Source: Sva-07 sp963716095 (lineage in GTDB: Bacteria; Actinomycetota; Acidimicrobiia; Acidimicrobiales; Ilumatobacteraceae). Taken from it: DNA of 64,000 bases. The notes beneath the pieces were generated by a model. That model did no database searches. It was not told the origin of the DNA and saw nothing but the letters and a program-made list of their open reading frames with translations. Within the stretch, counting starts at the first letter, position 1. Every line of letters begins with the position of its first letter. This document shows, piece by piece, positions 44,234-52,475 of this stretch. The position numbers and the translations under genes are program-made. Where the stretch lies: positions 1 to 64,000 of the forward strand of contig CAVQSV010000010.1 in NCBI GenBank assembly GCA_963716095.1. The letters run 5' to 3'.

Positions 44234-46147
44234 TCAGGGTTCGATCAGGTTCGCCGGGCCGAAGATGTCGAGCGCGCTGAGGAGCGCCCGCAGCATCTCG
44301 ACGTCGCCGCTGTCGACGGTGATCGCCCCACTCTCGATCTGAGCGTCGAGTTGGTCGGGGGTGGCGATCACATCGATCATCGCGGCTCGATCGAGGGTGA
44401 CCGCCACGTCGGCGTCGGTGTCGTCGGTGTCGTGGTGAATCGTCTGGTTCTCGACCGTCAGGCGATGGGTGAGCGGTTCGGCGGCAGCGTCGAGGTCGGT
44501 GACGGTGAAGGTCACCGAGAGTGTGTCGAGCACGCACTTGGCGGGGTTGAACCTCGTGCCCATCATGTCGATCAGCTGTTCGCCGGTCATGCCGACCGAC
44601 AGCGCTGAAGGTCGACCGAATCCGAGCTGGAGGGACCCGTTGCGGAGTTCGTGAGCGCCCATCAGGTACGCGTTTCGCCACGTGGCCGACTCGCTCTGGT
44701 AGCCGAGCTGTTCCATCGCGTCGGCCGACAACGAACGCGCCTCGCGGTGCTGCGGGTCGGCGAAGATCAGGTGCTTGAGCACCTCGACGACCCAGCGGTA
44801 GTCGCCGTCGTCGAACGCGGTCTGCGCCCCACGCATGACACCGTCGGGGCCGCCCATCATGTCGACGTAGCGCTTGCCGGCATCGACGGGCGGGTGCGGG
44901 TGCAGGTTGGCCGGGTTGCCGTCGTACCACCCGAGGTAGCGGTTGTAGACCGACCTCACGTTGTGCGACACGGTGCCGTAGTAGCCCTGGACGTGGGACT
45001 GCTTCGCGAAACACTCGGGCAGCTGTGACAGCTCCGCCGAGATCTCGTCGGGTGTGAATCCGCTGTTGGCGAGCCGCAGCGTCTGGTCGTGCATCCAGCG
45101 GTACACGTCACGCTGCAGCGTGAGGAACGCGGCGACGTCGTCGCCGCCGAATCGGGGCCAATGGTGGCTCGCGAACATCGTGTCGGTGTGCGCTCCCCAC
45201 ATCCGCATTGCTTCGTGGATGTACTTGCTCCATGCGAGCGAGTCACGCACCTGCGCACCACGAATCGGATACAGGTTGTGCAGCGTGTGCGTGCAGTTCT
45301 CGGCCATGCACAGCAGGCGCTTGTCCGGGAAGAAGAAGTTCATCTCCGATGGCGCTTCCGCGTCGGGCGTGTTCTGGAAGATGATTCGAATTCCGTCGAC
45401 GTCGAGTTCGTCGCCGGTGTGGAGGATCGTCTCGGTCGGAGCGACGAGCCCCGACGTGCCGATCGGTGTGGTCTTGCCGAGGCCTGCGTCGACCTGCCCC
45501 TGCGGCCCGAACGCCAACAGCGGCCCGAACTGATACAGCGCACGTCGCGCCATGATCGGGCCGGCGAGGACGTTCTCGCCCACCGCTTCTCGCATGAACC
45601 CTTCCGGTGCGATCACCCGAACGTTGCCGGCGTCGACCGCTTCTCGGGTGGTGACGCCGAGCATGCCGCCGAAGTGATCGACGTGGCTGTGGGTGTAGAT
45701 GACCGCCGTCACCGGGCGCTCGCCGAGGGTGTCGTTGGCGAGTTCGAGGCAGGCGCGGGCGCACTCTTCACTGGTGAGCGGGTCGATGATCAGCCAGCCA
45801 CTGTCCGCTGCGATGAAGGTGATGTTGCTGAGGTCGTAGCCGCGGGCCTGCCAGACACCGTCGGCGACCTCGAACAGCCCGTGCACGGCATTGAGCCGGC
45901 CCTGGCGCCACAGCCCGGGATGCACGGTGTCGGGGGCGGGATCGTCGGTGCGCAGGAAATCGTGGTGGGCGACGTCCCAGACCGGTCGTCCAGCGCGTTC
46001 GAAGCGTCCGGTCGGATGTTGGGCGACCAGGCCGTGCGATGCCGCAGCGAAATCGGTCCCGTCATCGAAATCGATGAGCGCGGCTGAGTTGCGAGCCTGG
46101 GTGAACCGCGAGGCGGCCTTGAGTGCGTTGCGATCGGTGTCGGCCAT
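44234..46147 (-). CDS. Alkyl sulfatase-like metallo-beta-lactamase hydrolase
   Basis: 637 residues, the length of SdsA1-type linear alkylsulfatases. The zinc motif THSHVDHFGG, the helical dimerisation domain (residues about 360-500) and the C-terminal sterol-carrier-like domain (about 510-637, ending LDIFGPANLIEP) are all present. These enzymes cleave sulfate from alkyl sulfates such as detergents and release an alcohol. No signal peptide is seen, so it may be cytoplasmic. ATG 46147 is chosen as the first Met before conserved sequence; an upstream open frame looks noncoding. It is divergent from ffh. Confidence 0.88.
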   Translation of the reverse strand: MADTDRNALKAASRFTQARNSAALIDFDDGTDFAAASHGLVAQHPTGRFERAGRPVWDVAHHDFLRTDDPAPDTVHPGLWRQGRLNAVHGLFEVADGVWQARGYDLSNITFIAADSGWLIIDPLTSEECARACLELANDTLGERPVTAVIYTHSHVDHFGGMLGVTTREAVDAGNVRVIAPEGFMREAVGENVLAGPIMARRALYQFGPLLAFGPQGQVDAGLGKTTPIGTSGLVAPTETILHTGDELDVDGIRIIFQNTPDAEAPSEMNFFFPDKRLLCMAENCTHTLHNLYPIRGAQVRDSLAWSKYIHEAMRMWGAHTDTMFASHHWPRFGGDDVAAFLTLQRDVYRWMHDQTLRLANSGFTPDEISAELSQLPECFAKQSHVQGYYGTVSHNVRSVYNRYLGWYDGNPANLHPHPPVDAGKRYVDMMGGPDGVMRGAQTAFDDGDYRWVVEVLKHLIFADPQHREARSLSADAMEQLGYQSESATWRNAYLMGAHELRNGSLQLGFGRPSALSVGMTGEQLIDMMGTRFNPAKCVLDTLSVTFTVTDLDAAAEPLTHRLTVENQTIHHDTDDTDADVAVTLDRAAMIDVIATPDQLDAQIESGAITVDSGDVEMLRALLSALDIFGPANLIEP

Positions 46148-46255
46148 GGAACCCAGTAGAACAGATGTGCCGAGCCCATCGGGAGCCGATCGGACCGGTG
46201 CGGCCGGCAAACGGAAATGAACCGAGGGGACCCCGACCCCTCCGTTTCGTTTCGG

Positions 46256-46261
46256 TAGCCT
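46256..46261 (+). promoter_or_regulatory. -10 box TAGCCT before ffh
   Basis: TAGCCT lies 10 nt before ATG 46272. Confidence 0.5.
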
Positions 46262-46271
46262 CGGAGCCCTG

Positions 46272-47745
46272 ATGTTCGACAACCTCTCCACCCGACTCGA
46301 AGGCATCGTCAAGAAGATTCGTGGCAAGGGCCGCCTCACCGAGGCCGACGTCGACGAGGTGATGAAGGAGATCCGTACGGCGCTCCTCGAAGCCGACGTC
46401 AACGTCACCGTCGTCCGCTCGGTCTGCAATCGCATCCGCGAAGCGGCCATCGGCGCCACTCGCTCCGGCAGCCCTCGACCCTGCACAGCAGGTCGTCAAG
46501 GCCGTCAACGACGAGCTGACCCGGGCACTCGGCGGCGAAACACTCTCGATCACCTACGCAGCCAAGCCGCCGACCGTGGTGCTGATGGCCGGTCTCCAGG
46601 GGTCCGGCAAGACCACGAACTCGGCGAAACTGGCAACTTGGTTCAAGGGTCAGGGCCGTCAGCCGTTGCTGGTCGGTGCCGACCTGCAGCGACCCGCCGC
46701 CGTCGAGCAGCTCCGCACGCTCGGGCGCCAGATCGACGTCCCGGTGTTCTCCGACCCGTCCGACCCGGTACGGGCGTCGGCCGCCGGCCTCGAAGAGGCC
46801 AAGCGTCTCGGTCGCGACGTCGTGATCGTCGACACCGCCGGCCGGTTGTCGATCGATGCCGAGATGATGGAGCAGGTCCGTCAGATCTCGGCGACCGTCG
46901 AGCCCGACTACACGTTCCTCGTCGTCGACGCGATGACCGGCCAGGACGCCGTGCAGACCGCCGAGGCGTTCCACGAGACACTGCAGATCGACGGCGTGAT
47001 CATGTCGAAGATGGACGGCGACGCCCGTGGTGGCGCTGCGCTGTCGGTCAAGGAGGTCATCGGTCGGCCGATCGCGTTTGCGTCCACCGGTGAGAAGCTC
47101 ACCGAGTTCGAGCAGTTCCACCCCGACCGGATGGCCGGACGCATCCTCGGCATGGGCGACATGCTGACCCTGATCGAACAGGCCGAACAGGCCTTCGAAG
47201 CCGACCAGGCCGAGCAGGCGGCGGCGAAGTTGATGGAGGGCCAGTTCACCCTCGATGACTTCCTCGAGCAGATGCAACAGATCAAGAAGATGGGCTCGCT
47301 CGGAAACCTCATGGGGATGATGCCGGGCATGCCCAAGGAACTCAAGGGCGCGAAGATCGACGACGACGACCTCAAGCCGATCGAGGCGATCATCCGCTCG
47401 ATGACGGCCGAGGAGCGGGCGCAGCCCGTGATCATCAACGGCAGCCGCCGCCAACGCATCGCCAACGGCTCGGGGACCGAAGTCGGTGACGTCAATCGTC
47501 TCGTCAAACAGTTCGGCGAGATGCAGAAGATGATGAAGAAGATGGGCATGGGCGGCCCCGGTGGCGGTCGACCGGGCAAGGGCAAGAAGGCCAAGAAGGC
47601 CAAGAAGGGCCGCACCACCCCGAGCTCCAAGGGTCGTGGGCTGCCGCCCGGGCTCCTCGACCCGAACGCCCCAGGCGGGATGGACATCCCCGGTTTGCCG
47701 GGCATGCCGAACATGCCCGGACTTCCCGGAGCCCCCAAGCGCTGA
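46272..47745 (+). CDS. ffh: Signal recognition particle protein Ffh, one apparent frameshift
   Basis: Frame 3 from ATG 46272 encodes the N domain (MFDNLSTRLEGIVKKIRGKG to NRIREAAIGA). Frame 1 from about 46457 continues ALDPAQQVVKAVNDEL, then G1 GLQGSGKTT, DTAGR, SKMDGDARGG and the methionine-rich M domain (MGSLGNLMGMMPGMP), ending with a Lys-rich and a Gly/Pro/Met-rich tail. The join needs one base removed near 46456. Because Ffh is essential, an error in the sequence is the likely cause. It binds signal peptides and 4.5S RNA. Confidence 0.93.
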
Positions 47746-47792
47746 TCATTCGGCCGCGGTCGATCAGGCGAGGGGATCTCGTCGCCTGCCGC

Positions 47793-47798
47793 TAGCCT
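47793..47798 (+). promoter_or_regulatory. -10 box TAGCCT before rpsP
   Basis: TAGCCT lies 39 nt before ATG 47838, leaving a short leader with AGGAG at 47821-47825; this start is not leaderless. Confidence 0.45.
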
Positions 47799-47837
47799 TT
47801 CAACGTTCTCATTTGCACCCAGGAGTAGCGATTTCAG

Positions 47838-48110
47838 ATGGCAGTCAAGCTGCGGCTCACCCGCATCGGCAAGAAGAAGCAACCTCAGTACCGCATCGTG
47901 GCGGCCGACGCTCGTTCGCCCCGCGACGGGCGTTTCATCGAGATCCTGGGTCACTACGACCCTCGTCAGGACCCGTCGGTGCTGACCGTCGACAACGACA
48001 AGGCCGTGAAGTGGCTCGCCGAAGGTGCGCAGCCGACCGAGCGGGTTGCCAAGCTCCTCAAGATCTCCGGCGCGGCCGAGCAGTTCGAGGCCGCCAAGGC
48101 AAGCAAGTGA
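47838..48110 (+). CDS. rpsP: Small ribosomal subunit protein bS16
   Basis: 90 residues. Begins MAVKLRLTRIGKKKQPQYRI, the family signature. First gene of an operon with khpA, rimM, trmD and rplS; it overlaps khpA by GTGA. Confidence 0.97.
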   Translation: MAVKLRLTRIGKKKQPQYRIVAADARSPRDGRFIEILGHYDPRQDPSVLTVDNDKAVKWLAEGAQPTERVAKLLKISGAAEQFEAAKASK

Positions 48111-48406
48111 GCGACGTCGACACCGACACCGGGTCCGACGCAGTCGAATCGACCGACGAACTGGTGCCCACGGCTGTTGCCGTGCTGACCCACATCGTCA
48201 AGTCACTCGTCGACGACTCCGACTCCGTCAGCGTCGAGGTCGACGACTCCGGTCGTCGCACCACGTTGAACGTGCGTGTCGGCGAAGGCGAACTCGGCCG
48301 GGTCATCGGTCGCCGTGGTCGCACCGCCTCGAGCATTCGCACCGTCACCCGTGCGGCTGCGAGCAAAGACGATGTCGAGATCGACATCGAATTCCTCGAC
48401 GACTGA
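48107..48406 (+). CDS. khpA: KH-domain RNA-binding protein KhpA
   Basis: 99 residues with one KH domain; GRVIGRRGRTASSIRTVTRA is the GxxG loop region. N-terminal extension is acidic. Always between rpsP and rimM in Gram-positives. GTG start overlaps the rpsP stop. Confidence 0.92.
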   Translation: MSDVDTDTGSDAVESTDELVPTAVAVLTHIVKSLVDDSDSVSVEVDDSGRRTTLNVRVGEGELGRVIGRRGRTASSIRTVTRAAASKDDVEIDIEFLDD

Positions 48407-48415
48407 GGGACCTCC

Positions 48416-48895
48416 TTGACCGACGACGGCCTACTGGAAGTCGGTCACATCCGCCGAGCGCATGGACTGCGCGGCGACGTGTTCGTGCAGTTGCTGTCCG
48501 ACTCCGACGCTCGCGTGGCGCCCGGCAGCGTCCTGTTCTCGGACGGAGAGAAGCTGACCGTCGAGTCCTCTCGGGTCGCCTCGAACGGTCGACGCATCGT
48601 GAAGTTCGATCGGATCGCCGATCGGACCGCAGCCGAGACGTACGCCAACCGAGCTCTGCGTGGGCAGCCGATCGACGACCCCGACGCGCTCTGGGCTCAC
48701 GACATGATCGGCCGGCGCGTGATCGAGATCGACGGCACCGATCACGGGCGGTGTGTCTCGCTCCTGGCCAATCCGGCCGCGGACCTGCTCGAACTCGACA
48801 ACGGGGCGCTCGTCCCGTCGAATTTCGTGGTGGCCGTCGACGCCGACACCGTCACCGTCGACACGCCTGACGGCCTCTTCGACCTGGACGCGTGA
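48416..48895 (+). CDS. rimM: Ribosome maturation factor RimM
   Basis: 159 residues. VGHIRRAHGLRGDVFVQLLS is the N-terminal RimM barrel, and the PRC-barrel domain follows (about 85-159). It binds S19 and helps 30S head assembly. Start TTG 48416, a rare start, preceded by GAGGGA. Confidence 0.92.
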   Translation: MTDDGLLEVGHIRRAHGLRGDVFVQLLSDSDARVAPGSVLFSDGEKLTVESSRVASNGRRIVKFDRIADRTAAETYANRALRGQPIDDPDALWAHDMIGRRVIEIDGTDHGRCVSLLANPAADLLELDNGALVPSNFVVAVDADTVTVDTPDGLFDLDA

Positions 48896-49674
48896 TGCCG
48901 TCATCCTCCGGCCCTGGACGTGCGGAACCGCTCGACGCGCTCCGGATCGACGTCTTCTCGCTCTTTCCCGGGCTGGTCGACACCTTCTGCTCCGAGAGCC
49001 TGCTCGGCAAGGCACGTGGGCAGGGGCTGCTCGACCTGCGATGCCACGACATCCGCGAACAGGCCACCGACGTGCACCGAACCGTCGACGACGCGCCCTT
49101 CGGCGGGGGAGCGGGCATGGTGATGCGGGCCCAACCGATCTTCGAGGCGGTCGAAGCCGTCGATCCGCCGCGACCGCTCCTGCTCCTCGGACCGGGTGGC
49201 CGCCGATTCGACCAGGCGGTGGCCGAGGAGCTCGCCGGTGGCGGCGGGTTCAGCCTGCTCTGCGGACGCTACGAGGGCGTCGACCATCGTGTTCGTCAGC
49301 ATCTCGTCGATGGAGAGGTCAGCGTCGGTGACGTCGTCCTCAGCGGCGGTGAGGTGGCTGCGTGTCTGATGATCGAGGCGGTCACCCGCTTGCGCGAGGG
49401 CGCGATGGGCAACGCCGTCAGCACCGTCACCGAGAGTTTCGGCGAGTCCGGTCTGCTCGAAGAGCCCCAATTCACGCGCCCCGCCGAGTACCGAGGGTGG
49501 ACTGTGCCCGAGGTCTTGCGCGGCGGCGATCATGCCCGAATCGAACGCTGGCGTCGAGCGCAGCGCCTCCATCGAACGCTTCGCGACCGGCCCGATCTGG
49601 TCGAACGACGTGGCGGGTTGTCGACAGATGACGCGCGACTGTTGGAAGAGTTCCCCGCAGTCCCGTATCATTGA
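48895..49674 (+). CDS. trmD: tRNA (guanine37-N1)-methyltransferase TrmD
   Basis: 259 residues. IDVFSLFPGLVDTF at the N-terminus, LLCGRYEGVDHRV and SVGDVVLSGGEVAACLMIEA form the trefoil-knot SAM site. It methylates G37 and prevents frameshifting. TGATG overlap with rimM; GTG 48892 one codon earlier is an alternative. Confidence 0.95.
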   Translation: MPSSSGPGRAEPLDALRIDVFSLFPGLVDTFCSESLLGKARGQGLLDLRCHDIREQATDVHRTVDDAPFGGGAGMVMRAQPIFEAVEAVDPPRPLLLLGPGGRRFDQAVAEELAGGGGFSLLCGRYEGVDHRVRQHLVDGEVSVGDVVLSGGEVAACLMIEAVTRLREGAMGNAVSTVTESFGESGLLEEPQFTRPAEYRGWTVPEVLRGGDHARIERWRRAQRLHRTLRDRPDLVERRGGLSTDDARLLEEFPAVPYH

Positions 49675-49739
49675 CGGGCCCCATCGGCGCGACTCCGCGT
49701 CCGTGTTCGCAGTTCATCACACAAACGCAGGTAGCCGCC

Positions 49740-50087
49740 ATGAAAGCCACTGACCTCATCGACAACGACTCGCTCCGCGACGACATCCCCGACTTTCAGG
49801 CGGGTGACGAGCTGAAGGTGCACGTCCGCGTCGTCGAGGGCGGCAAGGAGCGCATCCAGGTATTCCAGGGTGACGTCATCGGCCGCCAGGGAGGCGGGCT
49901 GCAGGAGACCTACACGGTCCGCAAGCTCAGCTACGGCGTCGGCGTCGAGCGCACGTTCCCGCTGCACACGCCCACGGTGCAGAAGATCGAAGTCGTCAAG
50001 CGCGGCGACGTTCGCCGAGCCAAGCTGTACTACCTGCGCGACCGCAAGGGCAAGGCTGCCAAGATTCGCGAGAAGCGCGACTTCTGA
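49740..50087 (+). CDS. rplS: Large ribosomal subunit protein bL19
   Basis: 115 residues. FQAGDELKVHVRVVEGGKER and the C-terminal LYYLRDRKGKAAKIRE are typical. Last ribosomal gene of the rpsP operon, 65 bp after trmD. Confidence 0.97.
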   Translation: MKATDLIDNDSLRDDIPDFQAGDELKVHVRVVEGGKERIQVFQGDVIGRQGGGLQETYTVRKLSYGVGVERTFPLHTPTVQKIEVVKRGDVRRAKLYYLRDRKGKAAKIREKRDF

Positions 50088-50093
50088 CGCGTC

Positions 50094-50111
50094 GCTCGCC
50101 GATCGGCGAGC
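50094..50111. repeat. 18-bp perfect palindrome after rplS
   Basis: GCTCGCCGATCGGCGAGC begins 6 bp after the rplS stop. It can form a hairpin but has no U-tract, so termination is possible, not certain. Confidence 0.4.
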
Positions 50112-50179
50112 CATCGACGCCAACCGGCGTCCCTCGATCGGGCTGGTGCCCCTCCTCACGACTCGACGGAGGTCACTCG

Positions 50180-50548
50180 ATGCCCGAACCACGTTCCACC
50201 ACACCTGATCTGTCCAACCGCGCCCGAGGGCAATGGGGCGAAGATCTGGCTGCTGCGCACTATCGCCGACTCGGCCACGAGGTACTCGATCGCAACTGGC
50301 GGTCGAGCACCGGCGAACTCGATCTGGTGGTGCGCGATGGTCAGACCTATGTGTTCAGCGAGGTCAAAGCGCGACGTACCGCCGATTTCGGGCCTGCGTC
50401 AGCAGCGGTGACGGTGGCGAAGCAGCGTCGGATTCGCCAGCTGGCCGTCGAGTGGCTGCGGGCTCACGAGATCCATGCACCATCGGTTCGCTTCGACGTG
50501 GTGGCGATCACCGGAACCGAACTCGAACTCCTCAGCGACGCCTTCTGA
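50180..50548 (+). CDS. UPF0102 (YraN) endonuclease-like protein
   Basis: 122 residues. RARGQWGEDLAAAHYRRLGH, then GELDLVVRDG and FSEVKAR give the restriction-endonuclease-like E-D-ExK layout of the family. Usually encoded after rplS/rnhB in actinobacteria. lepB and rnhB, often between them, are absent here. Confidence 0.9.
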   Translation: MPEPRSTTPDLSNRARGQWGEDLAAAHYRRLGHEVLDRNWRSSTGELDLVVRDGQTYVFSEVKARRTADFGPASAAVTVAKQRRIRQLAVEWLRAHEIHAPSVRFDVVAITGTELELLSDAF

Positions 50549-50556
50549 GCGGTATC

Positions 50557-50667
50557 TCAACCGGCGAACGCCCAGATCAGCAGCGCGAACGACACGATCA
50601 GCGCCGACGCAACGAGTGCGTAGTCGGCGGGGCTCGCCTTGAACTTCCGGTACGGGTTGAATCCCAC
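50557..50667 (-). CDS. 36-residue single-pass membrane protein
   Basis: A GTG-started frame read from 50667 gives MGFNPYRKFKASPADYALVA followed by a hydrophobic helix (about 17-34) and ending WAFAG. A basic N-terminus and one helix predict an inward N-terminus. Similar MGFNP-Y/H-R small proteins occur in actinobacteria, from memory. It is converging on yraN and divergent from the enoyl-CoA hydratase. Function unknown. Confidence 0.65.
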   Translation of the reverse strand: MGFNPYRKFKASPADYALVASALIVSFALLIWAFAG

Positions 50668-50690
50668 GTCGGTCAGTATCGTCGCCGGGC

Positions 50691-51491
50691 ATGGCCACTG
50701 ACACTCGCGAACTCGAATCGATCACCGTCGACCGTACTGACGGGGTGGTCACCATCACGCTTCGTCGACCCGAGAAGAAGAACGCCGCCGACGCTGCCAT
50801 GTGGAACGAACTCCTCGAAGAGTTCCGTGCGATCGCTTCCAACCAGGCCGATCGTGCCGTCGTGCTCACCGGCGCCGGAGGCAACTTCTGTTCGGGAGCC
50901 GACCTGTGGCAGGCAGGCTCGGGGGACGGCCCGCCACCGCATCAACTGTCGGCGATGCGCCACATCACCGATGTCTGCCTGGCGCTGCACCGGATTCCGC
51001 AGCCGACCGTCGCCAAGGTGCGAGGCGTCGCTGTCGGGGCCGGGCTCAACATGGCGCTGTCGTGTGATCTCGTCGTCGCTTCCGACAACGCTCGGTTCTC
51101 GGAGATCTTTGCCAAGCGTGGCTTGAGCCTCGACTTCGGTGGGTCGTGGTTGCTGCCGCGGCTGGTCGGGATGCACCGTGCCAAGGAACTCGCACTGCTC
51201 GCCGAGATCATCGACGCACAACAGGCAGCTCAGATGGGCCTCGTCAATCGAGTTCTTCCCGATGGCGAACTCGATGCCTTCGTCGACGACTGGGCCACCC
51301 GGTTGGCTGGTGGCCCGCCCGTTGCGCTGGCGATGTCGAAGCGGCTGCTCAACAACTCGATGCACGTCACGCTCGAAGAGGCGCTCGACGACGAAGGGTT
51401 GTCGCAGACCGTCAACTTCGGCACCAAGGACACCGTCGAGGCGATCAAGGCCTTCATGGAGAAGCGCGATCCGGTCTTCGAGGGTCGCTGA
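50691..51491 (+). CDS. Enoyl-CoA hydratase/isomerase family protein
   Basis: 266 residues of the crotonase fold. Oxyanion-hole segments are LTGAGGNFCSGADL and KVRGVAVGAGLNMALSCDL; GLSLDFGGSWLLPRLVG follows. Where classical hydratases have the second catalytic Glu there is an Asp (LDFGG), so isomerase or another crotonase activity is possible. It would work in fatty acid degradation. Confidence 0.88.
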   Translation: MATDTRELESITVDRTDGVVTITLRRPEKKNAADAAMWNELLEEFRAIASNQADRAVVLTGAGGNFCSGADLWQAGSGDGPPPHQLSAMRHITDVCLALHRIPQPTVAKVRGVAVGAGLNMALSCDLVVASDNARFSEIFAKRGLSLDFGGSWLLPRLVGMHRAKELALLAEIIDAQQAAQMGLVNRVLPDGELDAFVDDWATRLAGGPPVALAMSKRLLNNSMHVTLEEALDDEGLSQTVNFGTKDTVEAIKAFMEKRDPVFEGR

Positions 51492-51608
51492 TCTCGGTCG
51501 ATCTCTGCGGAACGCTCCGTGTCGATCAGCACCTTCGACTGGCACAGCGTCGCGCCCGGCACGGTCGGTCACTGAGGCTGCTGCCGATCGCTCGCCGACG
51601 ACGGTGAT

Positions 51609-51614
51609 TAGCCT
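51609..51614 (+). promoter_or_regulatory. -10 box TAGCCT before the exported protein
   Basis: TAGCCT lies 7 nt before ATG 51622. Confidence 0.5.
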
Positions 51615-51621
51615 GGCGCAG

Positions 51622-52461
51622 ATGAAGCGACGACGGCGCCGGGTGGGTCTGAGTGTCGTACTGTGCGCGCTGCCGCTCGCCGTCGCACTCAGCTCTGGTG
51701 CTGTCGAGGCCGCACCGGCGCCTCCTGACAACACAGGACCTGGTGCGCCGCCACCGGATGCCGGCCCACAGCCTGGCGTGGAACCCGAGTGGTTGATCCC
51801 GATCCCCGTTGGATGTCCGGTTCCGGATCAGGCCGATGCGGTGTTCACGGGCACCATGATCGGCAAGGACGACATCACCCAGGTCGTGCGCTTCCGGGTC
51901 GATCAGCTTCGCGCCGGTTCGGTCGCGCCGTGGGCGATCAATGGGCTGATCGACGTCCGCTACGGACCCGACTACCGCTTCTTGTCGAACGGTGAGCAGT
52001 ACCTGATCGGCGCCCGCCTCGACCCGGCCTACGGGGTGCCGGCGTCGACGGTGCGCCCCGCGGAGCCGACCTTCGGCGGCAACGACGTCGTCGGCGTCGA
52101 TGACATCGCCGTCGACTGCCCCGCGCTCGACGATCCGATTCGGACGTTGCAGGTCGACGGCACCAGCATCGACTCGGGCGTGCTCAGTCTGATCACCGAC
52201 GACCGACGGCTGCTCCTCGCCACGATCGCGGTCCCCACCGCCATCGTGTTCGCCGTGCTGCTCGTCCTGGTGGTGCTTCGCGCGTTCGGGGTGCTTGCGT
52301 TTCGGGGGGTCTTCCAGCTCGGCCGTGCCGCTGTCACCCCGGTGCCCGACCACCGAGCGGTCCGTGTCCGGTCGCACCGCCCCAGAGACAGCGATGACCG
52401 ATCGACGATCGATGACGGCGACCTGGACTCAGGCGATGTTCCAGCGCGCGCGGGTCCATAG
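51622..52461 (+). CDS. Exported, membrane-anchored protein of unknown function
   Basis: 279 residues. A signal peptide (about 1-30, KRRRRR then a hydrophobic core to VEAAPA), a Pro-rich linker, an outside domain with a beta-rich look (about 55-175, two Cys), one C-terminal membrane helix (about 195-220) and an Arg/Asp-rich cytoplasmic tail. I do not recognise a family. The layout is that of a surface protein held by its C-terminal helix. Confidence 0.7.
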   Translation: MKRRRRRVGLSVVLCALPLAVALSSGAVEAAPAPPDNTGPGAPPPDAGPQPGVEPEWLIPIPVGCPVPDQADAVFTGTMIGKDDITQVVRFRVDQLRAGSVAPWAINGLIDVRYGPDYRFLSNGEQYLIGARLDPAYGVPASTVRPAEPTFGGNDVVGVDDIAVDCPALDDPIRTLQVDGTSIDSGVLSLITDDRRLLLATIAVPTAIVFAVLLVLVVLRAFGVLAFRGVFQLGRAAVTPVPDHRAVRVRSHRPRDSDDRSTIDDGDLDSGDVPARAGP

Positions 52462-52475
52462 CCCGGGAGCATCGA

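Noticed and set aside
50094..50111. A rho-independent terminator after rplS
   Set aside because: The palindrome can form a hairpin but is not followed by a U-tract, so it is listed only as a repeat.
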